From Paenibacillus sp. VTT E-133291 (lineage in GTDB: Bacteria > Bacillota > Bacilli > Paenibacillales > Paenibacillaceae): a DNA stretch of 64,000 nucleotides. A model generated the notes under the pieces. The model did no database searches and was not told the origin of the DNA. It saw only the letters and a list, made by a program, of their open reading frames with translations. A program made the translations under genes and the position numbers. The stretch lies in NCBI RefSeq assembly GCF_002264395.1, contig NZ_NFVA01000023.1:1-64000 (forward strand), given 5' to 3'. Positions 26,547 through 35,417 of this stretch are shown here, one piece after another (the stretch's first letter is position 1; each line of letters begins with the position of its first letter).

Positions 26547-27991
26547 ACTAGCGTTGCATAAATGTTCTTTGAATTTTCAAAATTATCTGTAATTCTATAT
26601 TCCAAACAAAAAAAGATCCTTTACAATGGAATGGCAGGTAGTACCTGTCCATAATCCACTAAAAAGGACCAATCACATGGACAAGGATACCCTATTTTCT
26701 TCATTTGGTAAATGGATTTCGCCTATTATTACGAAAACGTTCACGGATTCGGTCGAGGAAAGCGGCCAAGACAAATACGTTAAAAAGCTCACTACAATGG
26801 CTTACTGCAAGCTCTTTCTACATGCTCAGCTACAAAATCGGGAGAGTCTCCGCGACATAGCTGACGATGTCAATAACGATGAGTTCCAGCGGGAACTTGG
26901 ATTTTCATCGATCTCTGCAGCTCAACTTTGTCGCAAACATAACCAAGTTAATCCCGATCTGCTTCAGAATGTATTCGAGCGACTGGCTAGTAGGATCTTG
27001 TCACACAGCACTTCTCCCGCAGAACGGACCGCGATGAAAGTGATCGACTCGACCACCGTTTCGCTTTGTCTTCAGCAATTCAAGTGGGCAACCTTCCGCA
27101 AGAGTAAAGCCGGCATCAAGCTTCATTTGCGCCTTGCTTTTGTAGATGCAGAAGGCGTTGTGCCGGAGCGAGCAACGATTACAGAAGCCAAGAAAAATGA
27201 TCGTACCCAGATGGATTCGCTCATTAATGAGGAAGGTGTCACCTACGTCTTTGACCGCGGATATGTGGATTATGGCGCATTTGACTCCTACTCCGAACGC
27301 GGAATTCACTTCGTCACGCGTCTGAAGAACAACGCGGTTATTGAGCCTTTGGAGAGCTTCGAGATCCCAATAGGCAGTAAGGTAAGCATGGACGAAAAGA
27401 TACGAATCGGCTCTCCTCAGAAACGTACCAAACATGCGTTTCGGATGGTCGAAACCGCAGATTCAGAAGGAAACCTGCTCATTCTCGTGACGAATCGCTT
27501 TGATCTGACATGTGATGAAATCTCGGATATGTACCGCAGTCGCTGGGCGATTGAGACGTTTTTCAAATGGATGAAACAGCATCTGCGAGTCAAACGTTTC
27601 TACGGAACAAGCGAGCAAGCCGTTCGTAACCAAGTCTGGATCGCGCTCATTGCTTTTTGCTTGCTTGTATTGACTAAACAGGAAGCACAAGTCCCACACT
27701 CACTGCTGCAACTAATCCGCTGGCTCAAAGCGCTGTTATGGAAGCCTTATGGGCAATGGCTGAAGCGGATGAAACGACCACCGAGTCGCAAGTCGATTGG
27801 GAGAAGACGCAAGGATTCCTCGTGAGGACGAAGGCTTAAGGGCAGATGGACGACACTTAGAGTTATATACATAAACTACCAAATGGACAGAGCTACCTTT
27901 AAGGGCTGATCGACCTTTTGGATTTTGAAGCGAGAAATTAATTTCTGAATATTCTGACCCAATCCCTTTGAAGGTTTATGCAACACTAGTG
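26547..27991 (+). mobile_element. IS4-family insertion sequence (1,445 bp)
   Basis: The left end CACTAGCGTTGCATAAA and the right end, read inward, CACTAGTGTTGCATAAA match in 16 of 17 bases and remain similar for a few more. A perfect 9-bp duplication ATAACAAGT flanks the element (26538-26546 and 27992-28000). Exact ends, an intact transposase and identical duplications point to a recent insertion. Confidence 0.92.
26677..27825 (+). CDS. IS4-family transposase
   Basis: A DDE transposase: Asp in 'KVIDSTTVSL', Asp in 'YVFDRGYVDY', and the IS4 signature Y-(2)-R-(3)-E-(6)-K in 'YRSRWAIETFFKWMKQHLRV'. The N-terminal DUF4372-like domain ('REMSLRDIAD'-type, here 'NRESLRDIADDVNNDEFQ') is present. The frame opens at 26626, but the ATG at 26677 follows AAAAAGGACC and fits the family N-terminus, giving 382 residues. 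Intact. Confidence 0.93.
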   Translation: MDKDTLFSSFGKWISPIITKTFTDSVEESGQDKYVKKLTTMAYCKLFLHAQLQNRESLRDIADDVNNDEFQRELGFSSISAAQLCRKHNQVNPDLLQNVFERLASRILSHSTSPAERTAMKVIDSTTVSLCLQQFKWATFRKSKAGIKLHLRLAFVDAEGVVPERATITEAKKNDRTQMDSLINEEGVTYVFDRGYVDYGAFDSYSERGIHFVTRLKNNAVIEPLESFEIPIGSKVSMDEKIRIGSPQKRTKHAFRMVETADSEGNLLILVTNRFDLTCDEISDMYRSRWAIETFFKWMKQHLRVKRFYGTSEQAVRNQVWIALIAFCLLVLTKQEAQVPHSLLQLIRWLKALLWKPYGQWLKRMKRPPSRKSIGRRRKDSS

Positions 27992-28000
27992 ATAACAAGT
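27992..28000. repeat. target-site duplication of the IS4 element, right copy
   Basis: ATAACAAGT directly follows the right terminal repeat and is identical to 26538-26546. Confidence 0.9.
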
Positions 28001-28111
28001 ATAACATTTTTGATTCAAAAAACTATTTTTTTATCATTGATTTGAGAATTATGAAGGTAACAGTCTATCACTCAGTTGTGTAAGTTATTTCAAGGATGAT
28101 ATATTTCATTG

Positions 28112-28345
28112 ACTGTTAATTTTATCCCAAATTTCATCATGACGCTTCTTCAATCGAATCACCATCCCTATTATAAGGATAACTTAATTAATCGTTCAGC
28201 TTCAATATCATCAATAATCACAATCCGACCAATCAAATCATAGCATCCCTATCTCTTCCATCCCAACACTCAGTATCAGTCTTGGTGTCTCCACTCGGGT
28301 GACAACGATAATCACTTGTCCCGCATAGCTGGAAAGTTGAATCTA
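28112..28345 (-). pseudogene. decayed coding fragment, unrecognised
   Basis: Minus-strand frames give protein-like pieces interrupted by shifts and stops: 'YAGQVIIVVTRVETPRLIL' followed by 'SVGMEEIGM' near 28260-28330, 'GCYDLIGRIVIIDDIEAERL' near 28180-28240, and 'MVIRLKKRHDEIWDKINSQ' near 28112-28168. The first piece faintly recalls a P-loop kinase edge, but no family could be fixed. It sits between the IS4 element and virB4, at the border of the accessory insertion. Confidence 0.35.
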
Positions 28346-28452
28346 TGATTCTTGATAATACAAGCCCTTTAGAGTAAGGAAGATCGAAGGCCCGATCATT
28401 CGCTGCTCCGAACTCCTAACCGATATGATACTAGTTGTGTTCCGGACAATAA

Positions 28453-28496
28453 GTAATAAGCGGCTGGTTCTTGTTGTGACCAGCCGCTTATTACTG
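28453..28496 (-). terminator. terminator after virB4
   Basis: A perfect 17-bp stem (28453-28469 and 28480-28496; AGTAATAAGCGGCTGGT and its complement) with a 10-nt loop begins 5 bp after the virB4 stop codon. It marks the present downstream end of the conjugation-core transcript. Confidence 0.85.
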
Positions 28497-28501
28497 TTTG
28501 G

Positions 28502-30847
28502 CTATGACTCTCCAGGTTTTGTCGTCATCAAGCCATATAGTTTCGTATTACGCGGAAACTTGTCCGTAAACGGTACGAGGGAACTACCTACTTTGAGCAA
28601 TCCGTTTCCAGCGTCTACATTGGTCATGTAGGACAGCTGCAAATCCGAAATATTGAGCAACTCTGCCAATTCCTTGCGGTCGGTACTGGCTTGGTTCAAC
28701 ATCACAATAAATTCGCTGTTGGCGAGCATCGTGCGAGCGGTGTGGCTTTGCAGCAAATCATCCACATTTTGCGTAATCCCCGTACAGAAAGCACCATATT
28801 TTCGAACCCGCTTCCACAGCGTGAACAGAAAATTGGCGCTATATTCGTGTTGGAACAACAAGTAAATTTCGTCAATGAAAATAAACGTATTTTTACCTTT
28901 TGCGCGGTTTTGTGTAATCCGATTAAGAATACTGTCTAGTACGACCAACATGCCAATAGGGAGGAGTTGCTTACCCAAATCGAGAATATCGTAGCAAATG
29001 AGCCGGTTATCAACATTCACGTTGGTAGGTTTGGCAAACGTGTTTAAACTGCCGGAAGTAAACAATTCAATGGCCAGCGCAATGTCCTGCGCTTCCGGCT
29101 CGGGTTGCTTTAACAGCTCAGCATGAAAGTCTTGCAGGGTAGGCGGTTGCCCCTTGTAATTGCTTTGTAAATAATTGCGGTACACACTTGCCGTGCAGCG
29201 GTCGATCAATGACTTTTCCTTCGCCCCAAGCGGATAGCCGCCCATTAATTGCTCACATAATGAAAGCACAAATTCTGATTTGAGGATGATCGGGTTAGCT
29301 CCATCCGCATATTGTCGGTTGATGTCCATAGCATTGATATGATTCGTCGAAGTTGAAGAGATATGAATCGTTTCCCCACCAAGTGCAGCGACTAAAGCGG
29401 AATACTCGCGCTCAGGGTCGATCAGGATGATATCATCATCTCCAGATAGTACAAGATTGACAATCTCACGCTTCGCCGTAAAGCTTTTGCCTGACCCGGA
29501 CACGCCTAGTATGAAGCTATTTCCGTTTAATAATTGCTTGCGATTAGCAATAATCAGATTTTTACTGATGACATTTTGCCCATAGTAAATACCGCCTGGA
29601 TGAATCACCTCTTGTGCCCGGAAAGGAATAAAGACAGCGGTGCTTTCCGTGGTCAAGGTTCGTAGCGCATGCACCTTGCGAAGACCAAATGGAAGCACGG
29701 TATTTAACCCGTCCATTTGTTGAAAGGTCAGCGGAGCGAATTGACATAAATGCTTGCGTGCCGTTGTCAGTAAGGCTTCTGTATCGTTATCCAGTTGTTC
29801 TTTGCTCTCCGCAATATGCACCATGGTCAAAAGCCCGAACATCATCCGCTGGTCGCGAGTCGTGAGATCGTCCAGAAATTCCTTGCTTTCTTTGCGCTGC
29901 TGTTCCATATCGTAAGGGACAACGGCCGAAAAGTTATTATGCTTGTTTTGCCGCCGCTGCCAGTTGGTAATGTTCGTCTCCACGCCAAGTAAACGGTTTT
30001 CGACTTCGCGCACCGCTTCATCTGTTGGAATTGGAATGACGTCAAGAGACAGCAGCAGATTCCGATTCAAGTCACACAGTTCCGCTACCATGCTGTCTTT
30101 AATATAGCTGGCATACTCTCGAAGAAAGATGACTCTCCCATAATACTTGCCCATCCGAAAATGATCTCGCTCGAACTCAAACGTATCCGGGCAAATATAA
30201 TCCTTAAAACTATGTCCTTTTTGAATCATCGCGGACAAGTCCAAATGAAAATCGGCTTCCTCGCCAATACGATAAAAGTCATGCAATATGCGTAGTCGAT
30301 CTATCGCATCCAGTTCTTCACAAGATGAACCAAGACGGGAGAAATGCGCCATCAACTCCGACCCAATTCTGGTAAAGTATTGACGAGCTTCTTCCACGTT
30401 TTTTTTGAAAATGGATACCGTAATATATTTCTCCTGAAATGTTCCGTTTGCCCCAACGGATTTATCCAGAAGCATCTGATTATATTCCTCACGATATAAA
30501 TCCAGATCATCCTGACGTGACGGAATCAAGACAGAACCTTCAAATTGGGTTCGGTTAAGTCGCCGATTGTGAATCGTAATCTTTGTCGTTGCTCCGCTAT
30601 CAAACGAATTAAGCAACTCGCCATACCCAAGAAACATTGCCTCCTTATCCTCTCTGGAAGCAGCGGCATAGTTTATATCTTCAAAACGAAACGATTTAGA
30701 AAACTTGTTCCCAACAAAAAAAATCCCGTCCGGCCAAATGGCTCGAATCGGGATGACTTGTTGTACGCTCTTTGGAATAACCCACCGTTCCTTGTCCTGT
30801 TTTAATGTTCTTTTAAGTGTTTTCAAAAACTCACTCCCCTTGCTCAT
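28502..30847 (-). CDS. virB4: VirB4-like conjugation ATPase
   Basis: The cytoplasmic motor ATPase of the type IV secretion system (TraE/VirB4 family). Length 781 residues is usual. The N-terminal CagE/TrbE-like region (1-400) precedes the P-loop domain with Walker A 'GVSGSGKS' (residues 448-455) and Walker B 'NTFIFIDEIYLLF' (about 650). It overlaps the PrgI gene by 17 bp, the canonical Firmicute order PrgI-VirB4. In related elements the NlpC/P60 gene follows directly; here accessory DNA follows. Confidence 0.95.
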   Translation of the reverse strand: MSKGSEFLKTLKRTLKQDKERWVIPKSVQQVIPIRAIWPDGIFFVGNKFSKSFRFEDINYAAASREDKEAMFLGYGELLNSFDSGATTKITIHNRRLNRTQFEGSVLIPSRQDDLDLYREEYNQMLLDKSVGANGTFQEKYITVSIFKKNVEEARQYFTRIGSELMAHFSRLGSSCEELDAIDRLRILHDFYRIGEEADFHLDLSAMIQKGHSFKDYICPDTFEFERDHFRMGKYYGRVIFLREYASYIKDSMVAELCDLNRNLLLSLDVIPIPTDEAVREVENRLLGVETNITNWQRRQNKHNNFSAVVPYDMEQQRKESKEFLDDLTTRDQRMMFGLLTMVHIAESKEQLDNDTEALLTTARKHLCQFAPLTFQQMDGLNTVLPFGLRKVHALRTLTTESTAVFIPFRAQEVIHPGGIYYGQNVISKNLIIANRKQLLNGNSFILGVSGSGKSFTAKREIVNLVLSGDDDIILIDPEREYSALVAALGGETIHISSTSTNHINAMDINRQYADGANPIILKSEFVLSLCEQLMGGYPLGAKEKSLIDRCTASVYRNYLQSNYKGQPPTLQDFHAELLKQPEPEAQDIALAIELFTSGSLNTFAKPTNVNVDNRLICYDILDLGKQLLPIGMLVVLDSILNRITQNRAKGKNTFIFIDEIYLLFQHEYSANFLFTLWKRVRKYGAFCTGITQNVDDLLQSHTARTMLANSEFIVMLNQASTDRKELAELLNISDLQLSYMTNVDAGNGLLKVGSSLVPFTDKFPRNTKLYGLMTTKPGES

Positions 30848-31181
30848 GACGCTGAATGTTTTGTTTCAGCACTTTGTAATAAAGGTTAGTAGAACGAAAA
30901 GTTAGACGCTTCGGCATTAAAAATTCAGATTTAATATATGTCCATAATAGTTGCTCTGCTGTCATGCCATGATATCGAATGAAGCCAAGTGCAGCACAAG
31001 GGGCAGCACCTAGTATGCACATCCAACTTAGCGTCTCCACACCAAACCGTCCTCGCAATCCAAAATACAGACCAATCGCCAAAATGATGGCCAAAACAGA
31101 AAAAAAGAACTGTCGAAAAGACAGTCCAAAAAATAAACTTTCGGTATATTCCCGGATTTCCCGGTTGATCTTTACTTCCAT
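30831..31181 (-). CDS. prgI: PrgI-family conjugation membrane protein
   Basis: A 116-residue protein with two adjacent membrane segments (about residues 24-45 and 50-68) and the family N-terminus 'MEVKINREIREYTESLFFG' found in PrgI (VirB3-like) proteins. VirB3 homologues work closely with VirB4, and the two genes overlap here. It forms part of the inner-membrane transfer channel. Confidence 0.9.
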   Translation of the reverse strand: MEVKINREIREYTESLFFGLSFRQFFFSVLAIILAIGLYFGLRGRFGVETLSWMCILGAAPCAALGFIRYHGMTAEQLLWTYIKSEFLMPKRLTFRSTNLYYKVLKQNIQRHEQGE

Positions 31182-31185
31182 CTGA

Positions 31186-31536
31186 CTAACCTCCCGAATC
31201 CTTTCTATGTACAGCAGGTTTACGATGATTTGTATTCACACTGCCTAGTCCTTCAAATGCATGCGGGTGATCTGCTAACGAAGTGGCAAGCTGCATGCCG
31301 TCCTTCAACCTTTGCAAGTATAGCCGTTCGTTCATGAGCGCCTGCTTCAAATACTGGTGGTCTTCCCAATCTGCAAATTCTGGCATTCGTCCAATGTCCA
31401 GGCACGCAAATAAACGTTCAAACGCTTTCCTTTCCTTGTCACCAATGCGGTTCAGATCAGGATGATGCTCAATATGAGCAGAAATGTCATCTAATCGCTT
31501 TTGAATCGCTTGTCTAAACCAAGACGGAAACTCCAT
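31186..31536 (-). CDS. hypothetical conjugation-operon protein
   Basis: A soluble, mostly helical protein of 116 residues with no recognised domain. The frame opens at 31554, but the ATG at 31536 follows GGAAGGGGAG and is preferred ('MEFPSWFRQAIQKRLDDI'). It ends 4 bp before prgI and is clearly co-transcribed. Conserved placement next to PrgI suggests an element-specific accessory part. Confidence 0.7.
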   Translation of the reverse strand: MEFPSWFRQAIQKRLDDISAHIEHHPDLNRIGDKERKAFERLFACLDIGRMPEFADWEDHQYLKQALMNERLYLQRLKDGMQLATSLADHPHAFEGLGSVNTNHRKPAVHRKDSGG

Positions 31537-31571
31537 CGGCTCCCCTTCCTTCATTTAAAATATCCCTGAAG

Positions 31572-31733
31572 TCACCTGCGCTTCATGTATTGCGTAATCA
31601 ATTGATCCACCTTTTTGCTTTGCCTCTTTAATTTTTTGTTATCCGATAAGGGGGCGTTGTTCTTCAACGATTGCTCGCCAAGCTCATTCATTTTTCGCCT
31701 TTCCCTTTCCAGCTTTTTCAATAGCCCATCCAT
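31572..31733 (-). CDS. Spo0E-like aspartyl-phosphate phosphatase
   Basis: A 53-residue protein: two helices with the Spo0E-family pattern 'ERERRKMNELGEQSL' and the hallmark C-terminal 'SKKVDQLITQYMKR' (S-x-x-x-D-x-L-I). Spo0E proteins dephosphorylate Spo0A~P and delay sporulation. The ATG at 31733 follows AGGCAGGTG. It heads the prgI-virB4 part of the operon, divergent from the XRE gene. A mobile element that delays host sporulation would gain time for transfer; that role is inferred. Confidence 0.72.
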   Translation of the reverse strand: MDGLLKKLERERRKMNELGEQSLKNNAPLSDNKKLKRQSKKVDQLITQYMKRR

Positions 31734-31888
31734 CTGTACACCTGCCTTTTCATAAACTATGAAGCAATGAAATAGATTTGGAATTTATAAACCATATATA
31801 GGGTATGTTCAAAACTCATTTTAGTCAATTGTGTACTCACCCATAATAGGAGTTATAAAATCCAAAAACCTATTTGAAAGTGAGGATC

Positions 31889-32224
31889 ATGAATGTGTAC
31901 GATAAAAAGAAGGTAGGGCAACGCATTCGGAAACAAAGAGAAGCATTGCAACTTTCCCGAGAGAACGTAGCTGAGCAGATTGGGCGTGTCCCAAGGTTTT
32001 GCGCCGACATTGAACGTGGGAAAGTAGGCATGTCAATTGAGACGATGCTAGCCCTATGCTATTTACTCAAACTGTCTCCCAATGATTTATTGCTATCGCA
32101 TGACCAACATGCCGAACCTAATACGGACACAGAACTGATTCTAGCCGCGCTCAACCAATGCACAGATCGACAGCGTCAAGATGCGCTGGCACTATTAAGG
32201 TTGTTTTTGAAAGCCATACAATAA
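31889..32224 (+). CDS. XRE-family regulator, opposite strand
   Basis: An 111-residue Cro/CI-type protein: HTH at about residues 12-60 ('REALQLSRENVAEQIGRVPR', 'FCADIERGKVGMSIETMLAL'). The frame opens at TTG 31874, but the ATG at 31889 follows GTGAGG and is preferred. It is the only plus-strand gene in the conjugation core, divergent from the Spo0E-like gene and convergent with the TrbL gene, so it has its own promoter and probably regulates the prgI-virB4 operon. Confidence 0.85.
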   Translation: MNVYDKKKVGQRIRKQREALQLSRENVAEQIGRVPRFCADIERGKVGMSIETMLALCYLLKLSPNDLLLSHDQHAEPNTDTELILAALNQCTDRQRQDALALLRLFLKAIQ

Positions 32225-32242
32225 TTCAATGCCATACGATTT

Positions 32243-33082
32243 TTACAATCCAAGCATCTCTCTGACAACGCGGTCCGCCATCTTCACCGTCCCCACGAGG
32301 ATGAGCATGTTAAAAATCAGTTCTCCGATATACGTCCACACCATCGTGACTGCGCCAGTATCTGCTTCTATGGCAGGGGGAGCCGTAGCAAAAGCAGAAT
32401 AAATGATGCAAGCCAGCACGATGATCGCCCCTTCCATGCAGGCAGCCGCATACCCTTTCAAGAATGATTTTCCAATACTCTGACTTGGCTCCCCCGCAAA
32501 AGAGGACAGCGGAACAGGAGCGATAGCGGTATAGAGGTAAATCCGAAAGAAACGTGCATACACAGAAAGAATCATGATGAAGGAAAGAACCGTTATAAAC
32601 AAGCTCCCCAGCAAAGACACGATCCATAGCGGTATGCTATGCCAAAACCCGACATCATCAATGGCTTGGGTAATGATATCGGGTAAAAACATGCCATCCA
32701 CCCCGCCAAATCCCGAACGGGTCATCATGGTCGCGATCATGCCTTGTACAATCGTAAACAAGGCAATCATGAGTTCCAGCCCGTAGGTGACAACTGCCTT
32801 GGCCAACACAAACCGAACGAATAACTTGACCGCCAGTTCTGGCCGCTTCAGTTCAGCAAAATTGCCTGCTGTTTTCATGACGCCGATGACAAAAAACAAG
32901 ACCAGCAACGCCAGTCCCGTAGCTTGTAAAGCACCGTGAATATCCGTAATGATTTGCCATACAGCGCCTCCTTTAAATTCGGCAGGCGATTGCGTAACAA
33001 GTTGCCAGATTTCATTCATTTTTTCGTTCCAAGTGTCCAATGCATTTTCCAGATTGTCTGCAACCCAACTGTTTTTCGACAT
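32243..33082 (-). CDS. TrbL/VirB6-like channel protein
   Basis: A 279-residue polytopic protein with about six membrane segments after a soluble N-terminus of ~45 residues. Conserved features include 'GALQATGLALLVLFFVIGVM' and 'VYARFFRIYLYTAIAPVPLS', typical of the VirB6/TrbL-like proteins of Firmicute conjugative elements. It is the inner-membrane translocation channel component. It follows the VirB2-like peptide gene by 64 bp. Confidence 0.88.
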   Translation of the reverse strand: MSKNSWVADNLENALDTWNEKMNEIWQLVTQSPAEFKGGAVWQIITDIHGALQATGLALLVLFFVIGVMKTAGNFAELKRPELAVKLFVRFVLAKAVVTYGLELMIALFTIVQGMIATMMTRSGFGGVDGMFLPDIITQAIDDVGFWHSIPLWIVSLLGSLFITVLSFIMILSVYARFFRIYLYTAIAPVPLSSFAGEPSQSIGKSFLKGYAAACMEGAIIVLACIIYSAFATAPPAIEADTGAVTMVWTYIGELIFNMLILVGTVKMADRVVREMLGL

Positions 33083-33146
33083 ACACTCACCCTTTAATCG
33101 GGGGGAGGAACAGTCATCATCGCACTATTCCTCGCTACCCGTTCCT

Positions 33147-33446
33147 TTAACCTGCGATCAGGTTTAATATTTCTTTGGTAAAGGTAATGATGACGCCTCC
33201 TGCCAGCGTTAAGAATCCATTAGCGCGCTGTGAAGGATCGTGCGATTTGAGCGATAAGCCGATTTGAACGATGCCGAAGCCCAATATAATCATGCCTACC
33301 GCGCGAATCAATCCAAAAATAAAATCGGATAAATTATTGACCGTTGTCATCGGATCACCCTGTGCGTAGACAGTGGATACCAGCATCGTTCCGAACAGTG
33401 TCATCATCATATAGACCGTCATCAGCCATTTGATTGCACGTTTCAA
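33147..33446 (-). CDS. VirB2-like/Maff2-like small membrane protein
   Basis: A 99-residue protein with a signal-peptide-like N-terminus cleavable after 'STVYAQG' and two membrane segments ('LIRAVGMIILGFGIVQIGLS', 'GFLTLAGGVIITFTKEILN'). This fits VirB2-like pilin or Maff2-type proteins between VirD4 and VirB6. It begins at TTG 33446 within a TTGA overlap with the VirD4 stop, indicating translational coupling. Confidence 0.82.
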   Translation of the reverse strand: MKRAIKWLMTVYMMMTLFGTMLVSTVYAQGDPMTTVNNLSDFIFGLIRAVGMIILGFGIVQIGLSLKSHDPSQRANGFLTLAGGVIITFTKEILNLIAG

Positions 33447-35260
33447 ACCTCATCCATCCTTTCGTGTAAAAGTAATGCTTCCAATTCTTCCTCAGATAAA
33501 AGCTCATATTCGCCATCCTCATCCAACTGCACGGTACGCCAATCGAGCGCATGCTCTGTACCACCGTGCTGATAGATCTGACCTTCGCCATCTGTCGTCA
33601 ACGAGACATGAGGATGGCGCAATACATCGTATTTCTCATCCATCACCGGCAGTTCGCCGCGAATAAAGAGCAGGGCATAGCGATTGTCGAGCAACCGCAC
33701 TTCATCAGGCGTAAGCAGTTCCCGGCCGGACTGTTGATAGTTGATCGAATAGCTGCCGCTGCGACCTTTGCTTTGGCCATAAGTGTTTGTATCAATCGTT
33801 TCTTTTCCAAGCAATTCCGACACATATTTGTGCGTAGACTGTTCATTGCCACCTAAATATAAAAACTCATCACAGTTGCCTACAATGCTTTCCCAGGAAT
33901 CTTTGTACAGCGCTTTGAGCTGTGCCAGATTTTGCAGAATGATCGAGACGGAAATCTCACGACTGCGCATCGTTGAAAGCAACTTATCGAACTCATCGGG
34001 TAAGGCAACATTAGCGAATTCATCCATCACAAAATGCACATGGATCGGCAGGCGTCCGCCATGCCGATAGTCGGCCTCATACATTAAACATTGAAAAAGT
34101 TGCGTGTAGAGCATGCCAACGATGAAATTGAAGCTGCTATCGTTGTCAGGAATAACGGCGAATAGCGCTGTTTTCTTTTCACCCATCATGGGCAGTTCCA
34201 TTTCATCGACTTGGCTCATGCCGGCGATAGTATGCAAGTTGAATTTCTCCAGCCGCACGCCAAGTCCAATCAGAATGGATTTTGCTGTTTTCCCCGCTGC
34301 CAGCTTAAAAATGTTATATTGCTTCACCGCAAGATGTTCCGGGTCGCGCATCGCCAGCCGCTCAAACAGTTCGTCAAGCGGGCTTTGATACGTTTCATCT
34401 TCCTCCCGAACTTCGGCGGCAGCGATCATTTCCATCACCATCGGAAAATTCTGCTCCTCCTGCGGCGCTTCATATAAGAGATACAGGACGAGCGCTTCGA
34501 GCAAAGCAGTCTCGGAACGCTCCCAAAAGGGATCATTTGTGTTGCTGCCCTTCGGCGTTGTGTTGCGAACCAGATTGGTGACCAATTTGAGGACGTCTTT
34601 GTCGTCTTGCAAGTAGGCAAAGGAATTATAGCCATGCGAACGGTGTGGATTGATTAAATCCAGCACTTTAATGTCATAGCCTTTGGACTCGAGCAAGTGA
34701 CCGGTATCGCGTAAGATTTCACCTTTGGGGTCAAGCACGACAAAAGAGGTATGCACCTGCATCACATTCGGTTTGGCGTAAAATCGCGTCTTACCGGAAC
34801 CGGAACCGCCGACGACCAGCACATTCAAATTTCGACGATGTTTACGACCATCCAGCCCGATCCGAACACGCTGTGTCAAAATTTTGTTTTGTTCCGGTTG
34901 CTTGCTTCGATATTTGGCATTCATCGGTTTCGCTTTCCCCCATTTCGCACTGCCATGTTCCTCGCGGCGACGATAATTGCGCGGCGATGCCAGATATGCG
35001 CCGACCGCTAACCCGTAAGCCACTGTAAAAACCAGTAAGCTTCGGGGGGTATCAGCTACCCAGCGAATGTCGAAGGGACGATCCATCGCCTCGCCAAGAT
35101 AAAGCAAAAGTGCGGGCAATCCCCCGGATAATGCCGGAGCAACGAGCAGCGCCAACCAAACGACAGGGATGAAAAAAGCTGCAAGGAGTAACAAATGACT
35201 CCTTGCAGCTTCAGCGCGCTTCACGGTTTCCCCTGCGTTTATTTTTTTGGTAGGGGGCAT
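33443..35260 (-). CDS. virD4: VirD4-like type IV coupling protein
   Basis: The coupling ATPase that brings the relaxase-DNA complex to the transfer channel (TraG/VirD4 family). Two N-terminal membrane segments (about 22-45 and 75-92) precede Walker A 'GGSGSGKT' (residues 151-158) and Walker B 'HFVMDEFANVA' (about 370). 'SIILQNLAQLKALY' and 'YLGGNEQSTHKYVSELLG' are family hallmarks. 605 residues is a normal length. Confidence 0.95.
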   Translation of the reverse strand: MPPTKKINAGETVKRAEAARSHLLLLAAFFIPVVWLALLVAPALSGGLPALLLYLGEAMDRPFDIRWVADTPRSLLVFTVAYGLAVGAYLASPRNYRRREEHGSAKWGKAKPMNAKYRSKQPEQNKILTQRVRIGLDGRKHRRNLNVLVVGGSGSGKTRFYAKPNVMQVHTSFVVLDPKGEILRDTGHLLESKGYDIKVLDLINPHRSHGYNSFAYLQDDKDVLKLVTNLVRNTTPKGSNTNDPFWERSETALLEALVLYLLYEAPQEEQNFPMVMEMIAAAEVREEDETYQSPLDELFERLAMRDPEHLAVKQYNIFKLAAGKTAKSILIGLGVRLEKFNLHTIAGMSQVDEMELPMMGEKKTALFAVIPDNDSSFNFIVGMLYTQLFQCLMYEADYRHGGRLPIHVHFVMDEFANVALPDEFDKLLSTMRSREISVSIILQNLAQLKALYKDSWESIVGNCDEFLYLGGNEQSTHKYVSELLGKETIDTNTYGQSKGRSGSYSINYQQSGRELLTPDEVRLLDNRYALLFIRGELPVMDEKYDVLRHPHVSLTTDGEGQIYQHGGTEHALDWRTVQLDEDGEYELLSEEELEALLLHERMDEV

Positions 35261-35402
35261 CCATCGTTTTCAACAACAGATCGTCCACAGCATCCGTCGG
35301 TCGCTGTTCTCCAATCAGGTCGTTGCGGAGTATATTTAACGCATGGATGACAATGCCATACTCGTAATTATCGAGATTAAGAATACGTTCCTCTATTTTC
35401 AT
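35211..35402 (-). CDS. small conjugation-operon protein overlapping virD4
   Basis: A 63-residue soluble protein ('MKIEERILNLDNYEYGIVIH') ending in a basic tail. It overlaps the virD4 start by 50 bp and follows the ArdC-like gene by 15 bp. Small proteins at this position are common in Firmicute elements. No function can be assigned. Confidence 0.65.
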   Translation of the reverse strand: MKIEERILNLDNYEYGIVIHALNILRNDLIGEQRPTDAVDDLLLKTMDAPYQKNKRRGNREAR

Positions 35403-35417
35403 GACTGTTCACACTCC

